DNA of 64,000 nt from Bacteroides sp. ET71 (GTDB taxonomy: Bacteria > Bacteroidota > Bacteroidia > Bacteroidales > Bacteroidaceae): positions 1-64,000 of the forward strand of contig NZ_JAMBLS010000017.1 in assembly GCF_023336905.1 (NCBI RefSeq), in the 5' to 3' direction. A program made the translations under genes and the position numbers. The notes beneath the pieces were generated by a model. The model worked only from the letters and a program-made list of their open reading frames with translations, was not told the DNA's origin and did no database searches. Shown piece by piece: positions 35,895-44,233 of the stretch; the first letter of the stretch is position 1, and every line of letters starts with the position of its first letter.

Positions 35895-38798
35895 TTAGAA
35901 GAGTGTGTCTTCTGTGTTGAACAGTTTACGGCTGTTCAAGCGAACAACCTTGCCATACTGTCCAAGCCGATCGAGGTCAATCATTTTCGGATTGCCAATG
36001 ATGCCTATGGCGTAAGGCTTGCCTTGCACGTTTTGTTCATAGAACTTGGCAATATCGTCAAATGTCAGGGCGTCGATTTTCGGCAAGTTTTCCTTGGCTG
36101 GGTCGCCTTCGTAGCCCATACGTTGGAAAATGCGTAAGTATTGAGCTTTGTCGCGGAAGTCGGGATGACTGCTCAAAGCTTCTTGGCGCAGGTAGCTTTT
36201 AATGTTGCCGATGCGTTCTGTATTGCGGGGCATGTTATTTACCAAGCCCATGAATACGTCAATGGCATCGTTTGCCTTGTCGTTTTGGGTTCCGATATGT
36301 CCGTACATGTATGTCGGATTACCGGGTAAGGAGGGGGTTATCACTTGTGCACCTGCATAGTAGGCCATCGAACGTTTCTCACGGATTTCGTTCATCACCA
36401 GTCCTCCGAATCCTCCGGAGAAGTATTGGTTGAAGGCATCGCGCTGCACGTCGTCTTTCTTGTCATAAGCGCCCATGGGCATGAAGAAGAAGATTTGTGC
36501 TTGTTCGGCATCGTCGTTAGGCAGGAAGTAGACGGTGTTTTCTGTCACGGAAACCAATGACTTGTCTTGGGGCGAAGTCGTGGGACGTTCGTTGGCTACG
36601 AGTGGCAGGTTCTGGCTCAGTACGTTATAAGCTGTTTCGAAGGGCAGGGTTCCGCAATAGAAGATTTCTGCCTCGTAGTTGGCAGCACGGTTGATGTCGC
36701 CTGTCAGTTCGGATATTTGGAGCTCCAGCATCTGTTTGTCTGTCAGTTCGTCGATGTAGGAGGATTTTTCCCCGTAACGGATGTATTGCGACAGGGCGTC
36801 GGCCAGTGTGTTGACGTTTTCTTTGCGTTGTTGGCGCGAACCGAGCACGGAACCTTTGATGCGGCTTAGTTGTTTGTCGTCCAATTGTGGCATGAGAATC
36901 TGCCGTGACAGCAGTTGGCAGGCTTGGGGAAGTGTCTCTTCGTAGCCGCGCATCATGATGTACAGGTAGTCGTCGCTGGCCCATACCTGGCAAGTGGCGT
37001 TCAGTTTGCTCAGTTCTTCTTTCAGTTGCTGCGGTTCGTAGGCTCCCATCACGCCGGCGTTGTTCATGAGTTCGGCGGCGATGCCCAATTTGGGGAACTC
37101 GCGTTCGCCGGCGCCGTAGCGCAGGGTGAGGCTGAAGACGTTGTTCTCGGTATTGGGCGTGTAGTAGAGTTTGGAGCGGTCGTTAAGTGGTTTGACTTGC
37201 ACGTCGCTAAAGTCGATGAACTTTTCTTCTACCTGTCCGATGGGCATGTTTTTGAATTGCATGGCGTAGAGCGATTGTTTGCCTACGGGTGGCTCGATGG
37301 GTTTGTAGCCGGGCTTCTGAATTTTCTCGGCTTTCTTGGTTTTGCCTTGTTCGATGTAGAGGGCCAGGTAGTTGTCGTTCAGGTATTGCTTGACGACGCG
37401 TTTGATGTCGTCGGTGGTGACGGCCATGACTTCGTCTTTGTAGTTGAGGACGCGTGCCAGGTCTTTTTCGTTGATGAAGGCGTCCATCAGGAGGTTTCCT
37501 TTAAAGGTATTAGACTCCATCTGTACGTCGAAGTCGCGGCACATGTTCATTTTGATGGCTTCGATTTGCCAGTCGGCAAACTGTCCGTCGGCTATTTGCC
37601 TGATGGCTTTCAGGGCTTTTTTCTCGGTGCTTTTGTTGGATTCGAAGCGGCGTTGGTTTTCATCGTACAGGGGTACGCACTGGACGAGGTTGCGGCCTTG
37701 TTCGCGCATGGTCAGGGGCATGGCGGCGCAGTCGGTCAGTTCGCCGTCGAGGGCCAGTTTGTCCAGGGTGCCGGTGTGGCTGCTGTTGCTCAGCAGGGAC
37801 ATGGCTATTTCGAGGGGAATTTCGTCGGGATGTCCGGCGGGTACACCTTTATATATTAGGCAGACGCTGGGATAGTAGCCGACTTTGGCGGTGTGTTGGG
37901 TGCGTCCCTGTATGTTGAGGTCGGGCCATGTCTTGCGTTCCGGCAGGGGGCGGTTGGGCAGGCGTCCGAAGGTTCCGGCGATGTTTCGGGCTATCTGCTG
38001 TGCGTTGACGTTGCCCACGAGGATGAGTACCATGTTTTCGGGGACGTACCATTGGTTGTAGAAGTCGATGAGCCGGCTCAGGTGCGGGTTTTTCAGGTGT
38101 TCGGGCAGGCCGATGACGTCGCGTGCGTAGGGATGTCCCTCAAAGGCTTTGGAGAAGAGGAAGTTGCGTTGCTGGCTGCCGGGGTCGTCCTGGTACATGT
38201 TGTATTCTTCGTACACGTTCTCGAGTTCGGACTGGAAGGTGCGGAAGACGGGGTTGATGAATCGTTGGGAGGAGATTTCCAGCCACTTGTTTATCTGGTA
38301 GGCAGGGAAGGAGTTGTGGTAGTAGGTCTGGTCGTAGCCGGTGGCGGCGTTGAGGTTTTTGCCTCCGATGCTTTCCATGAGGTCGGAGAACTCGTTGGAG
38401 ACGCTCAGCTTGCCTTCTTCGACGCTCAGTTCGTTGATTTCGCGGTTGATGGCTTCCTTCCGTGCCGGGTCGTCGGTGGCGGCCCGCTCGTCGTATTTGG
38501 CGATGATTTGCTCGTACAGGGGTTTCTCCTTGGCCCAATCCAGGGCGCCTATCTGGTCGGTGCCTTTGAACATGACGTGTTCCAGGTAGTGGGCAAGTCC
38601 GGTGTATTCGGCGGGTTCGTTGACGGAGCCGGCGCGGACGGCCACGATGCCGTAGACGTCTGATTTCGTGTTGTCTTCCCATATATATACGGAAAGACCG
38701 TTCTTCAGCTTGAAGGCTTTCAGCCCTTGTCCCCACGCGGGCGCGGCGGCCAGCAGGAGTGTCAGCAGAAGAAGTGCTTGGTGTTTGATTGACTTCAT
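35895..38798 (-). CDS. Exported M16 (pitrilysin/insulinase) metallopeptidase
   Basis: 967 residues with signal peptide (MKSIKHQALLLLTLLLAAAPAWG). The inverted zinc motif HYLEH (His70-His74) with the downstream Glu in ELENVYEEYNMY is intact, then two M16 half-domains; the second half lacks the zinc motif as usual for the family. Periplasmic protein or peptide degradation is expected. Composition becomes strikingly GC-rich toward the gene's 5' half, producing long open antisense frames that I reject. Start at 38798 is 52 bases from the -7 element TAGCTTTG. Confidence 0.94.
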   Translation of the reverse strand: MKSIKHQALLLLTLLLAAAPAWGQGLKAFKLKNGLSVYIWEDNTKSDVYGIVAVRAGSVNEPAEYTGLAHYLEHVMFKGTDQIGALDWAKEKPLYEQIIAKYDERAATDDPARKEAINREINELSVEEGKLSVSNEFSDLMESIGGKNLNAATGYDQTYYHNSFPAYQINKWLEISSQRFINPVFRTFQSELENVYEEYNMYQDDPGSQQRNFLFSKAFEGHPYARDVIGLPEHLKNPHLSRLIDFYNQWYVPENMVLILVGNVNAQQIARNIAGTFGRLPNRPLPERKTWPDLNIQGRTQHTAKVGYYPSVCLIYKGVPAGHPDEIPLEIAMSLLSNSSHTGTLDKLALDGELTDCAAMPLTMREQGRNLVQCVPLYDENQRRFESNKSTEKKALKAIRQIADGQFADWQIEAIKMNMCRDFDVQMESNTFKGNLLMDAFINEKDLARVLNYKDEVMAVTTDDIKRVVKQYLNDNYLALYIEQGKTKKAEKIQKPGYKPIEPPVGKQSLYAMQFKNMPIGQVEEKFIDFSDVQVKPLNDRSKLYYTPNTENNVFSLTLRYGAGEREFPKLGIAAELMNNAGVMGAYEPQQLKEELSKLNATCQVWASDDYLYIMMRGYEETLPQACQLLSRQILMPQLDDKQLSRIKGSVLGSRQQRKENVNTLADALSQYIRYGEKSSYIDELTDKQMLELQISELTGDINRAANYEAEIFYCGTLPFETAYNVLSQNLPLVANERPTTSPQDKSLVSVTENTVYFLPNDDAEQAQIFFFMPMGAYDKKDDVQRDAFNQYFSGGFGGLVMNEIREKRSMAYYAGAQVITPSLPGNPTYMYGHIGTQNDKANDAIDVFMGLVNNMPRNTERIGNIKSYLRQEALSSHPDFRDKAQYLRIFQRMGYEGDPAKENLPKIDALTFDDIAKFYEQNVQGKPYAIGIIGNPKMIDLDRLGQYGKVVRLNSRKLFNTEDTLF

Positions 38799-38849
38799 GA
38801 TTGCTTGATTTGATTTTAAGTGAATAATGTGTTTTTCGTTATCTGTCAG

Positions 38850-38857
38850 CAAAGCTA
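38850..38857 (-). promoter_or_regulatory. -7 promoter element for the M16 peptidase
   Basis: Minus-strand TAGCTTTG (TAnnTTTG), 52 bases before the ATG at 38798. Confidence 0.52.
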
Positions 38858-38948
38858 TGAAAAAATCACATATGTTCTACGATTTTTTCGTAAAAAAAGA
38901 TGCGGGCTGTCCGTAAGGTGTGGTGGGGTGATGTCGGCGGCTGTTTGT

Positions 38949-39200
38949 CTGTATCACACGTGTTATCTGTCTGTATCACGCGTGTTACCCGTCTGCATCA
39001 CGCGTGTTACCTGTCTGCATCACGCGTGTTACCCGTCTGTATCACGCGTGTTACTTGTCTGCATCACGCGTGTTACCGATTTGCATCACGCATGAAGCCC
39101 ATCTGACATCACGCGTGAAAGGGTCTTGACATCACGCCTATTAACAATATAAAACACGCGTGATGTCGGATGCCTTTCACGCGTGATGTCAGACGCCCTC
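38949..39200. repeat. Array D: 9 direct plus 2 inverted 22-23-bp repeats with core CACGCGTG
   Basis: Nine head-to-tail units, 22 bp apart starting at 38949, share ATCACGCGTGTTAC; the last three drift to GACATCACGCGTG. After a short AT-rich break (39140-39154), two units in the opposite orientation follow (CACGCGTGATGTC at 39155 and 39178). It occupies the 607-base divergent gap between the M16 peptidase and the carboxyltransferase gene. The remaining 39201-39345 is GC-rich and then AT-rich sequence without recognisable features. Confidence 0.96.
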
Positions 39201-39345
39201 CCGCCGTGCTTCCGGAAGGGGTCTGGAGGCAGGTGTCTGCGGACTGCGGCCGGCTGCCCCCGGGGAGGCTATAATATGATATTAAACATATCTTCTGCCC
39301 TTGTTTTTTCGGAGGGGAAGATGACAATATGTCAACGAAAAAGGC

Positions 39346-39353
39346 TACATTTG
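39346..39353 (+). promoter_or_regulatory. -7 promoter element for the carboxyltransferase gene
   Basis: TACATTTG, 53 bases before the ATG. Confidence 0.55.
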
Positions 39354-39405
39354 CAATCGTTCAAGTTAACCGACATTGTAGAAACACTGTAATTGAAGAA
39401 CTGAC

Positions 39406-41181
39406 ATGAAAAAAGAAATCAAATTCAGCCTTGTCTACCGAGACATGTGGCAATCTTCCGGCAAATACCAGCCGCGAGTAGACCAATTGGTACGCGTCGC
39501 CCCGCTCATCATCGACATGGGTTGCTTCGCACGCGTCGAGACCAACGGCGGCGCCTTCGAGCAAGTGAACCTGCTGTATGGCGAGAACCCCAACCGGGCC
39601 GTACGCGCCTTCACCCGACCCTTCCACGAAGCAGGCATACAGACACACATGCTGGACCGCGGCCTGAACGCCCTGCGCATGTACCCCGTACCCGCCGACG
39701 TGCGCCGCCTCATGTACCGCGTCAAGCACGCCCAAGGCGTTGACATCACCCGCATCTTCTGCGGCCTGAACGAGACGCGCAACATCATCCCCTCCATCAA
39801 GTACGCCCTCGAGGCAGGCATGATACCCCAGGCCACGCTCTGCATCACCTACTCCCCCGTCCACACCGTCGACTACTACGCCGGCATCGCCGACCAGCTC
39901 ATCGCCGCCGGAGCCCCCGAAATCTGCCTGAAAGACATGGCCGGCATCGGACGACCCGCCATGCTGGGACGCCTCGTCAAGCGCATCAAGGAGAAACACC
40001 CCGACGTCCTCATCCAATACCACGGCCACAGCGGCCCCGGCCTCTCCATGGCCTCCATCCTCGAAGTCTGCGAAAACGGCGCCGACATCATCGACGTAGC
40101 CATGGAACCCATGTCCTGGGGTAAGGTTCACCCCGACGTCATCTCCGTACAGGCCATGCTGCGCGATGCCGGCTTCCAAGTGCCCTACATCAACATGAAA
40201 GCCTACATGGAGACACGCAGCATGACGCAAAGCTTCATCGACGACTTCCTGGGATACTTCATGGACCCCACCAACAAACACATGTCCTCCCTGCTGCTCA
40301 AATGCGGACTGCCCGGCGGCATGATGGGCTCCATGATGGCCGACCTCAAAGGCGTGCACGCCGGCATCAACATGCTGCTCAAGGGGCAAGGCAAACCCGA
40401 ACTCAGCCTGGACGACCTGCTCGTCATGCTCTTCGACGAAGTAGAATACGTATGGCCCAAACTCGGCTATCCCCCACTCGTCACCCCCTTCAGCCAATAC
40501 GTCAAGAACGTGGCCCTCATGAACCTCATGCAACTCGTCAAAGGTGAACAACGCTGGACCATGATTGACAACCACACCTGGGACATGATACTCGGCAAGA
40601 GTGGACGACTGCCCGGTCCCCTGGCCCCCGAAATCATCGAACTGGCCCACCAGAAAGGCTACGAATTTACCGACGCCGACCCGCAGCAAAACTACCCCGA
40701 TGCCCTCGACCAATACCGCAAGGAAATGGCCGACAACGGCTGGGACTGCGGCCCCGACGACGAAGAACTCTTCGAACTGGCCATGCACGACCGCCAGTAC
40801 CGCGACTACAAGTCCGGCATAGCCAAAAAGCGTTTCGAAGAAGAACTCATGCGCGCCAAAGACGCCTCCCTGGCCAAAGGCGGCCTCTCCGAAGACGCCA
40901 TACGCAAGCTCAAACGCGCCAAAGCCGACCCCATCATCGCCCCCTCCAAAGGACAAGTCCTGTGGGAAGTATCCGTCGAAGGCCCCTCGTCCGCACCCTT
41001 CATCGGGCGCAAATACCAGCACGACGAAGTCTTCTGCTACCTCTCCACCCCCTGGGGCGAATACGAGAAAGTCATGACCGGATTCACCGGACGCGTCGTC
41101 GAAGTCTGCGCCAAACAAGGCGACATCGTCAACAAAGGCGACGTCATAGCCTACGTCGAGCGCACCGACATCTTCGCCTGA
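39406..41181 (+). CDS. Carboxyltransferase, pyruvate carboxylase subunit B / oxaloacetate decarboxylase alpha-like
   Basis: 591 residues. The TIM-barrel carboxyltransferase domain shows YRDMWQSSG, the carbamoylatable Lys176 in CLKDMAGIG and metal ligands His206/His208 in YHGHSG; the post-barrel helical region (MGSMMADLKG, LGYPPLVTPFSQYV) is typical. The C-terminal 80 residues form a biotinyl-domain-like hammerhead (GFTGRVVEVCAKQGDIVNKGDVIAYVE) but stop before the AMKM biotinylation motif, so biotin must come from another protein, as in multi-subunit decarboxylases. No partner subunits are adjacent. Very GC-rich gene. Confidence 0.9.
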   Translation: MKKEIKFSLVYRDMWQSSGKYQPRVDQLVRVAPLIIDMGCFARVETNGGAFEQVNLLYGENPNRAVRAFTRPFHEAGIQTHMLDRGLNALRMYPVPADVRRLMYRVKHAQGVDITRIFCGLNETRNIIPSIKYALEAGMIPQATLCITYSPVHTVDYYAGIADQLIAAGAPEICLKDMAGIGRPAMLGRLVKRIKEKHPDVLIQYHGHSGPGLSMASILEVCENGADIIDVAMEPMSWGKVHPDVISVQAMLRDAGFQVPYINMKAYMETRSMTQSFIDDFLGYFMDPTNKHMSSLLLKCGLPGGMMGSMMADLKGVHAGINMLLKGQGKPELSLDDLLVMLFDEVEYVWPKLGYPPLVTPFSQYVKNVALMNLMQLVKGEQRWTMIDNHTWDMILGKSGRLPGPLAPEIIELAHQKGYEFTDADPQQNYPDALDQYRKEMADNGWDCGPDDEELFELAMHDRQYRDYKSGIAKKRFEEELMRAKDASLAKGGLSEDAIRKLKRAKADPIIAPSKGQVLWEVSVEGPSSAPFIGRKYQHDEVFCYLSTPWGEYEKVMTGFTGRVVEVCAKQGDIVNKGDVIAYVERTDIFA

Positions 41182-41209
41182 CGCCGGCCAAGAATCTTTT
41201 CATTTTTCC

Positions 41210-41243
41210 GGGTCAAAACTTGCATACTTCCAACTTTTGACCC
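41210..41243 (+). other. Hairpin after the carboxyltransferase gene
   Basis: GGGTCAAAA (41210-41218) pairs with TTTTGACCC (41235-41243) around 16 bases. No T-run follows directly; AACTTTG (41244-41250), similar to a -7 element, does. Confidence 0.55.
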
Positions 41244-41305
41244 AACTTTGCGCCGAAATAGCAAGACAAAGCGTTTTGTAATCCTCATCGGAGGGCAGAA
41301 GAAAT

Positions 41306-41353
41306 GCCGGATAAGATGACTGGGTAAAACCAATCTTCTTATCCGGCTTTTTT
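41306..41353 (+). terminator. Intrinsic terminator upstream of the MATE gene
   Basis: GCCGGATAAGA (41306-41316) pairs with TCTTATCCGGC (41337-41347), followed by T6. It is either the end of the carboxyltransferase transcript or an attenuator in the leader of the MATE gene, which starts 81 bases later; a weak AAACTTTG (41371-41378) could drive MATE from below the terminator. Confidence 0.85.
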
Positions 41354-41433
41354 CATGTGTGCCGGCACAACAAGACAAACTTTGCAAGCTCATTTCACAT
41401 TCTATCAACGAAACCCTTAAAGCAAAAAGAACA

Positions 41434-42801
41434 ATGAAAAGAGATGCAATCGACTTAGGAACCATCAACGTGTTTACACTGTTCAAGAAGTATTTCATCC
41501 CCACCCTCATGGGCATGCTCAGCATGTCGGCCGTCACAGCCGTAGACGGCATCTACGTAGGCCACGGCATCGGCAGCGACGGCATCGCCGCCATCAACAT
41601 CTGCATCCCCCTGCTGATGCTTTTCACCGGCGTAGGACTGATGATGGGCGTAGGCTCGTCCGTCGTGGCCTCCATACAATTGTCGAAAGGAAAGACGAAA
41701 GCCGCCCGTATCCATGTCACACAAGCACTGCTGTCAGTGACGCTAATAGCCATTGTCCCCTCCACACTGATGTACATCTGGCCCTCAGACACCGCCCGTC
41801 TGCTCGGCGCTTCCCCGTCACTGACTCCCCTGGTGCGCGAATATTTACTCTGGTTCATACCTTCCCTACTGTTCCAGATGTGGTGTTCCATCTGCCTGTT
41901 CGTCATTCGTCTGGACGGTAATCCCCGCCTGGCCATGCAGTGCAACGTCGCTGCCGCTCTCATTTCCGTCATCTTAGGTTGGCTGTTCATTTTCCCGCTG
42001 AAGTGGGGATTAATGGGGGCGGCCCTGGCAGCTACCATCGGTTTGCTTGCAGGCAGCATCATAGGGATTGCCTACCTATCTGGCTTCGCCACCAGATTGC
42101 GCCTCTACCGACTGAAGTGGAGCATGAAAAGCCTGCGCCTCTCGCTACGAAACATCAGTTACCAATGCCGCATCGGCTCTTCCGCACTGCTGACCGAAGC
42201 AACACTGGCCATGCTGATGTTCATGGGCAATCATGTGTTTATGAAATACTTAGGAGACGACGGCGTAGGTGCCTTCGGCATCGCCTGCTATTACATACCT
42301 TTTGTATTCATGGTTGGCAATGCCATAGCCCAATCGGCCCAGCCTATTATCAGCTATAACTTTGGATTGGGATACCGGACAAGGGTATCTGCGACAGAAC
42401 GGATAGCCCTATACACGGCAGTCGTTTGTGGCATCATGGTAACAATGATTTTCGCCTACTTTCCCCATCTATTAGTGGGGCTGTTCATTCGTCCGGACAG
42501 CCCGGCTGCCCGTCTGGCTATCGAAGGATACCCATACTTCGCAGCAGCCTTCGTCTTCTTTATCATCAATTTGACTGTAATAGGCTATTACCAAAGCATA
42601 GAACGGGTAAAGTCTGCCACTCTTATTGCCTTGTTACGCGGATTCATTCTGTTGATACCCAGCTTTTTGTTTCTTCCCAAAGCCATGGGGATTCATGGCA
42701 TCTGGCTGGCTCTTTGCCTATCCGAACTCTTAACGACCGTAATTATTGCACTCAATTACGGCATAGAACGGATACGCATCACCAATCATAGAAACAGTTA
42801 A
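41434..42801 (+). CDS. MATE family efflux transporter
   Basis: 455-residue, 12-span antiporter with the two homologous MATE halves. Seen: FIPTLMGMLSMSAVTAVDGIYVGHGIGSDG in helix 1-2, AAINICIPLLMLF, the mid-protein loop and the second half beginning RIGSSALLTEATLAMLMF, AFGIACYYIPFVF, AQSAQPIISYNFG. Substrate cannot be predicted; some relatives export drugs, others nucleotide- or polysaccharide-related lipids. ATG at 41434 gives the family N-terminus (MKRDAIDLGT). Confidence 0.93.
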   Translation: MKRDAIDLGTINVFTLFKKYFIPTLMGMLSMSAVTAVDGIYVGHGIGSDGIAAINICIPLLMLFTGVGLMMGVGSSVVASIQLSKGKTKAARIHVTQALLSVTLIAIVPSTLMYIWPSDTARLLGASPSLTPLVREYLLWFIPSLLFQMWCSICLFVIRLDGNPRLAMQCNVAAALISVILGWLFIFPLKWGLMGAALAATIGLLAGSIIGIAYLSGFATRLRLYRLKWSMKSLRLSLRNISYQCRIGSSALLTEATLAMLMFMGNHVFMKYLGDDGVGAFGIACYYIPFVFMVGNAIAQSAQPIISYNFGLGYRTRVSATERIALYTAVVCGIMVTMIFAYFPHLLVGLFIRPDSPAARLAIEGYPYFAAAFVFFIINLTVIGYYQSIERVKSATLIALLRGFILLIPSFLFLPKAMGIHGIWLALCLSELLTTVIIALNYGIERIRITNHRNS

Positions 42802-42821
42802 GTCTATCTGATAAAATTTGT

Positions 42822-42877
42822 GACCAATCCTTTCCTTCATGAGCTTTTACCATCACCCGGACAGGCAAGGATTGGTC
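42822..42877. terminator. Inverted repeat between convergent MATE and BamA-like genes
   Basis: GACCAATCCTT (42822-42832) and AAGGATTGGTC (42867-42877) are perfect complements around 34 bases; a likely bidirectional terminator, though the T-runs are weak. Confidence 0.55.
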
Positions 42878-42883
42878 TTCCTG

Positions 42884-44092
42884 TCAAAACGCTTCTGTCA
42901 TGTTAAAATAAAACAGAGTCTGATTATTCACCGTATTCTTACCCAAATCCAAACGTACATTCATACGAGGTTGCACCTCGATACGCAAGCCGACACCGTA
43001 ATTGGGCAGCACCCCTTCCACCTTAGTGGCCGTAGGCCCCATAAAGCCACAGCCGGCCCATGCCACGAATCCTAAATGCTGAATGATGCGTTTTAACCAA
43101 GTGTCTTCGTCTGTATTAAACATCTGGCGATACTCTGCCAATACTACATGCGAAGATTTATCACGATATTGCCCCATGTAGTAGCCTCGCAAGTCAAAAG
43201 GTGTACCCGTCAAAGAATATTGTGTCAAAGGTATATCCTTGCCAAAGACATTTTTACTTTGAGCAGTCCAAGCTATGACTTTACGTTCGCCTATTTGCTT
43301 ATATTGACGGTAATCTAACTCTAACCGATAAAAGTTTTTATCGCTCCCAAATATTTTGTGATACATCATGCCTCGAAAATCCAAGTACATTCCCCGATAA
43401 GCATTGGATGGTACATCACGACTATCATAAGTCAGCAAAAAGCCCAATCCGGAATTAAAGTTCTTATATCCATGTGCATCCCCACCAGCATCTGTGTAAG
43501 ATTCTTCCATCGCCAGATACTTTCCCGGATTAGTGAAATGATCATAATTGATATCAATCTGAGGACCTGCAAATAAATTGGTATTGCCCAGGCGGAACAA
43601 AAACCAGGGATTAATTTGTACGCCGCTATACCGGTATTGACTGGTCGTATCGCTTCGCACATAATTTTTATTGGTAGAATAGCCTACTCCATAATAATTT
43701 TCTTGAGTATTCTTATAGCTGAATTTGCCAAAGATGCGAAAACGGTCGTTCTTAAAGAACAACTGCGGTTTCATAAACAAGTTAATGCCTCCATCGAATA
43801 TAAAAGCAATGGTCATAGGGAGTACAGAACGTTTTAAGGTACTGTCCGAAGGCTGAATACTAAAAGTCATCAAAGCACTGCCTCCTACTAACAAACCGAA
43901 ATCGGGAGAATAGCTAGGCCCCCCTAATATATTATAATGGAAATTGCGTTTAGCTACACGTTGCCGACGTAATTCTTTCTGAGAGAAAACGGAATCGTGC
44001 GATGTCAATGAATCATTTTTTGTCTCTTGAGCTTGTAAAGCGCTCACTGTTATCAAGGATAATAAAATAGTAATCAATACAGATTTCTTCAT
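42884..44092 (-). CDS. BamA/TamA-family outer-membrane beta-barrel without POTRA
   Basis: 402 residues: signal peptide (MKKSVLITILLSLITVSALQAQ), a short linker, then a beta-barrel of Omp85 type (surface-antigen domain; GGPSYSPDFGLLVGGSALM, PFDLRGYYMGQYRDKS, ending LFYFNMTEAF with terminal Phe). No POTRA domains are present, so it is not BamA itself; such short homologues are frequent in Bacteroidota and their cargo is unknown. A near-consensus TTCCTTTG lies about 20 bases upstream. Confidence 0.88.
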   Translation of the reverse strand: MKKSVLITILLSLITVSALQAQETKNDSLTSHDSVFSQKELRRQRVAKRNFHYNILGGPSYSPDFGLLVGGSALMTFSIQPSDSTLKRSVLPMTIAFIFDGGINLFMKPQLFFKNDRFRIFGKFSYKNTQENYYGVGYSTNKNYVRSDTTSQYRYSGVQINPWFLFRLGNTNLFAGPQIDINYDHFTNPGKYLAMEESYTDAGGDAHGYKNFNSGLGFLLTYDSRDVPSNAYRGMYLDFRGMMYHKIFGSDKNFYRLELDYRQYKQIGERKVIAWTAQSKNVFGKDIPLTQYSLTGTPFDLRGYYMGQYRDKSSHVVLAEYRQMFNTDEDTWLKRIIQHLGFVAWAGCGFMGPTATKVEGVLPNYGVGLRIEVQPRMNVRLDLGKNTVNNQTLFYFNMTEAF

Positions 44093-44194
44093 GCGATATG
44101 TAAATGAATTGCAAAGGAAACTCTTTTTCGTGAAATAGTTTCCTCAAAAGCGACAATAAATCTAAAGGCTGTCCTAAAATATTAAAAAATCCAC

Positions 44195-44202
44195 TATTTT
44201 TG
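44195..44202 (+). promoter_or_regulatory. -7 promoter element for the C1 peptidase
   Basis: TATTTTTG, 32 bases before the ATG. Confidence 0.56.
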
Positions 44203-44233
44203 CCCCCGAAAACAACAATAAACAGATATATAA

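Noticed and set aside
38820-39106. ORFs coding for repeating ITRVTCLHHACYLS-like peptides
   Set aside because: Direct translation of the 22-bp array D in two frames; no start context or conservation expected.
39361-41118. 585-codon open frame antisense to the carboxyltransferase gene
   Set aside because: Product of extreme G/C third positions on the other strand; no family motif, low-complexity Gly/Val/His composition. Similar antisense frames at 46048-48039, 36915-37859, 51975-52832 and 54488-55540 are rejected for the same reason.
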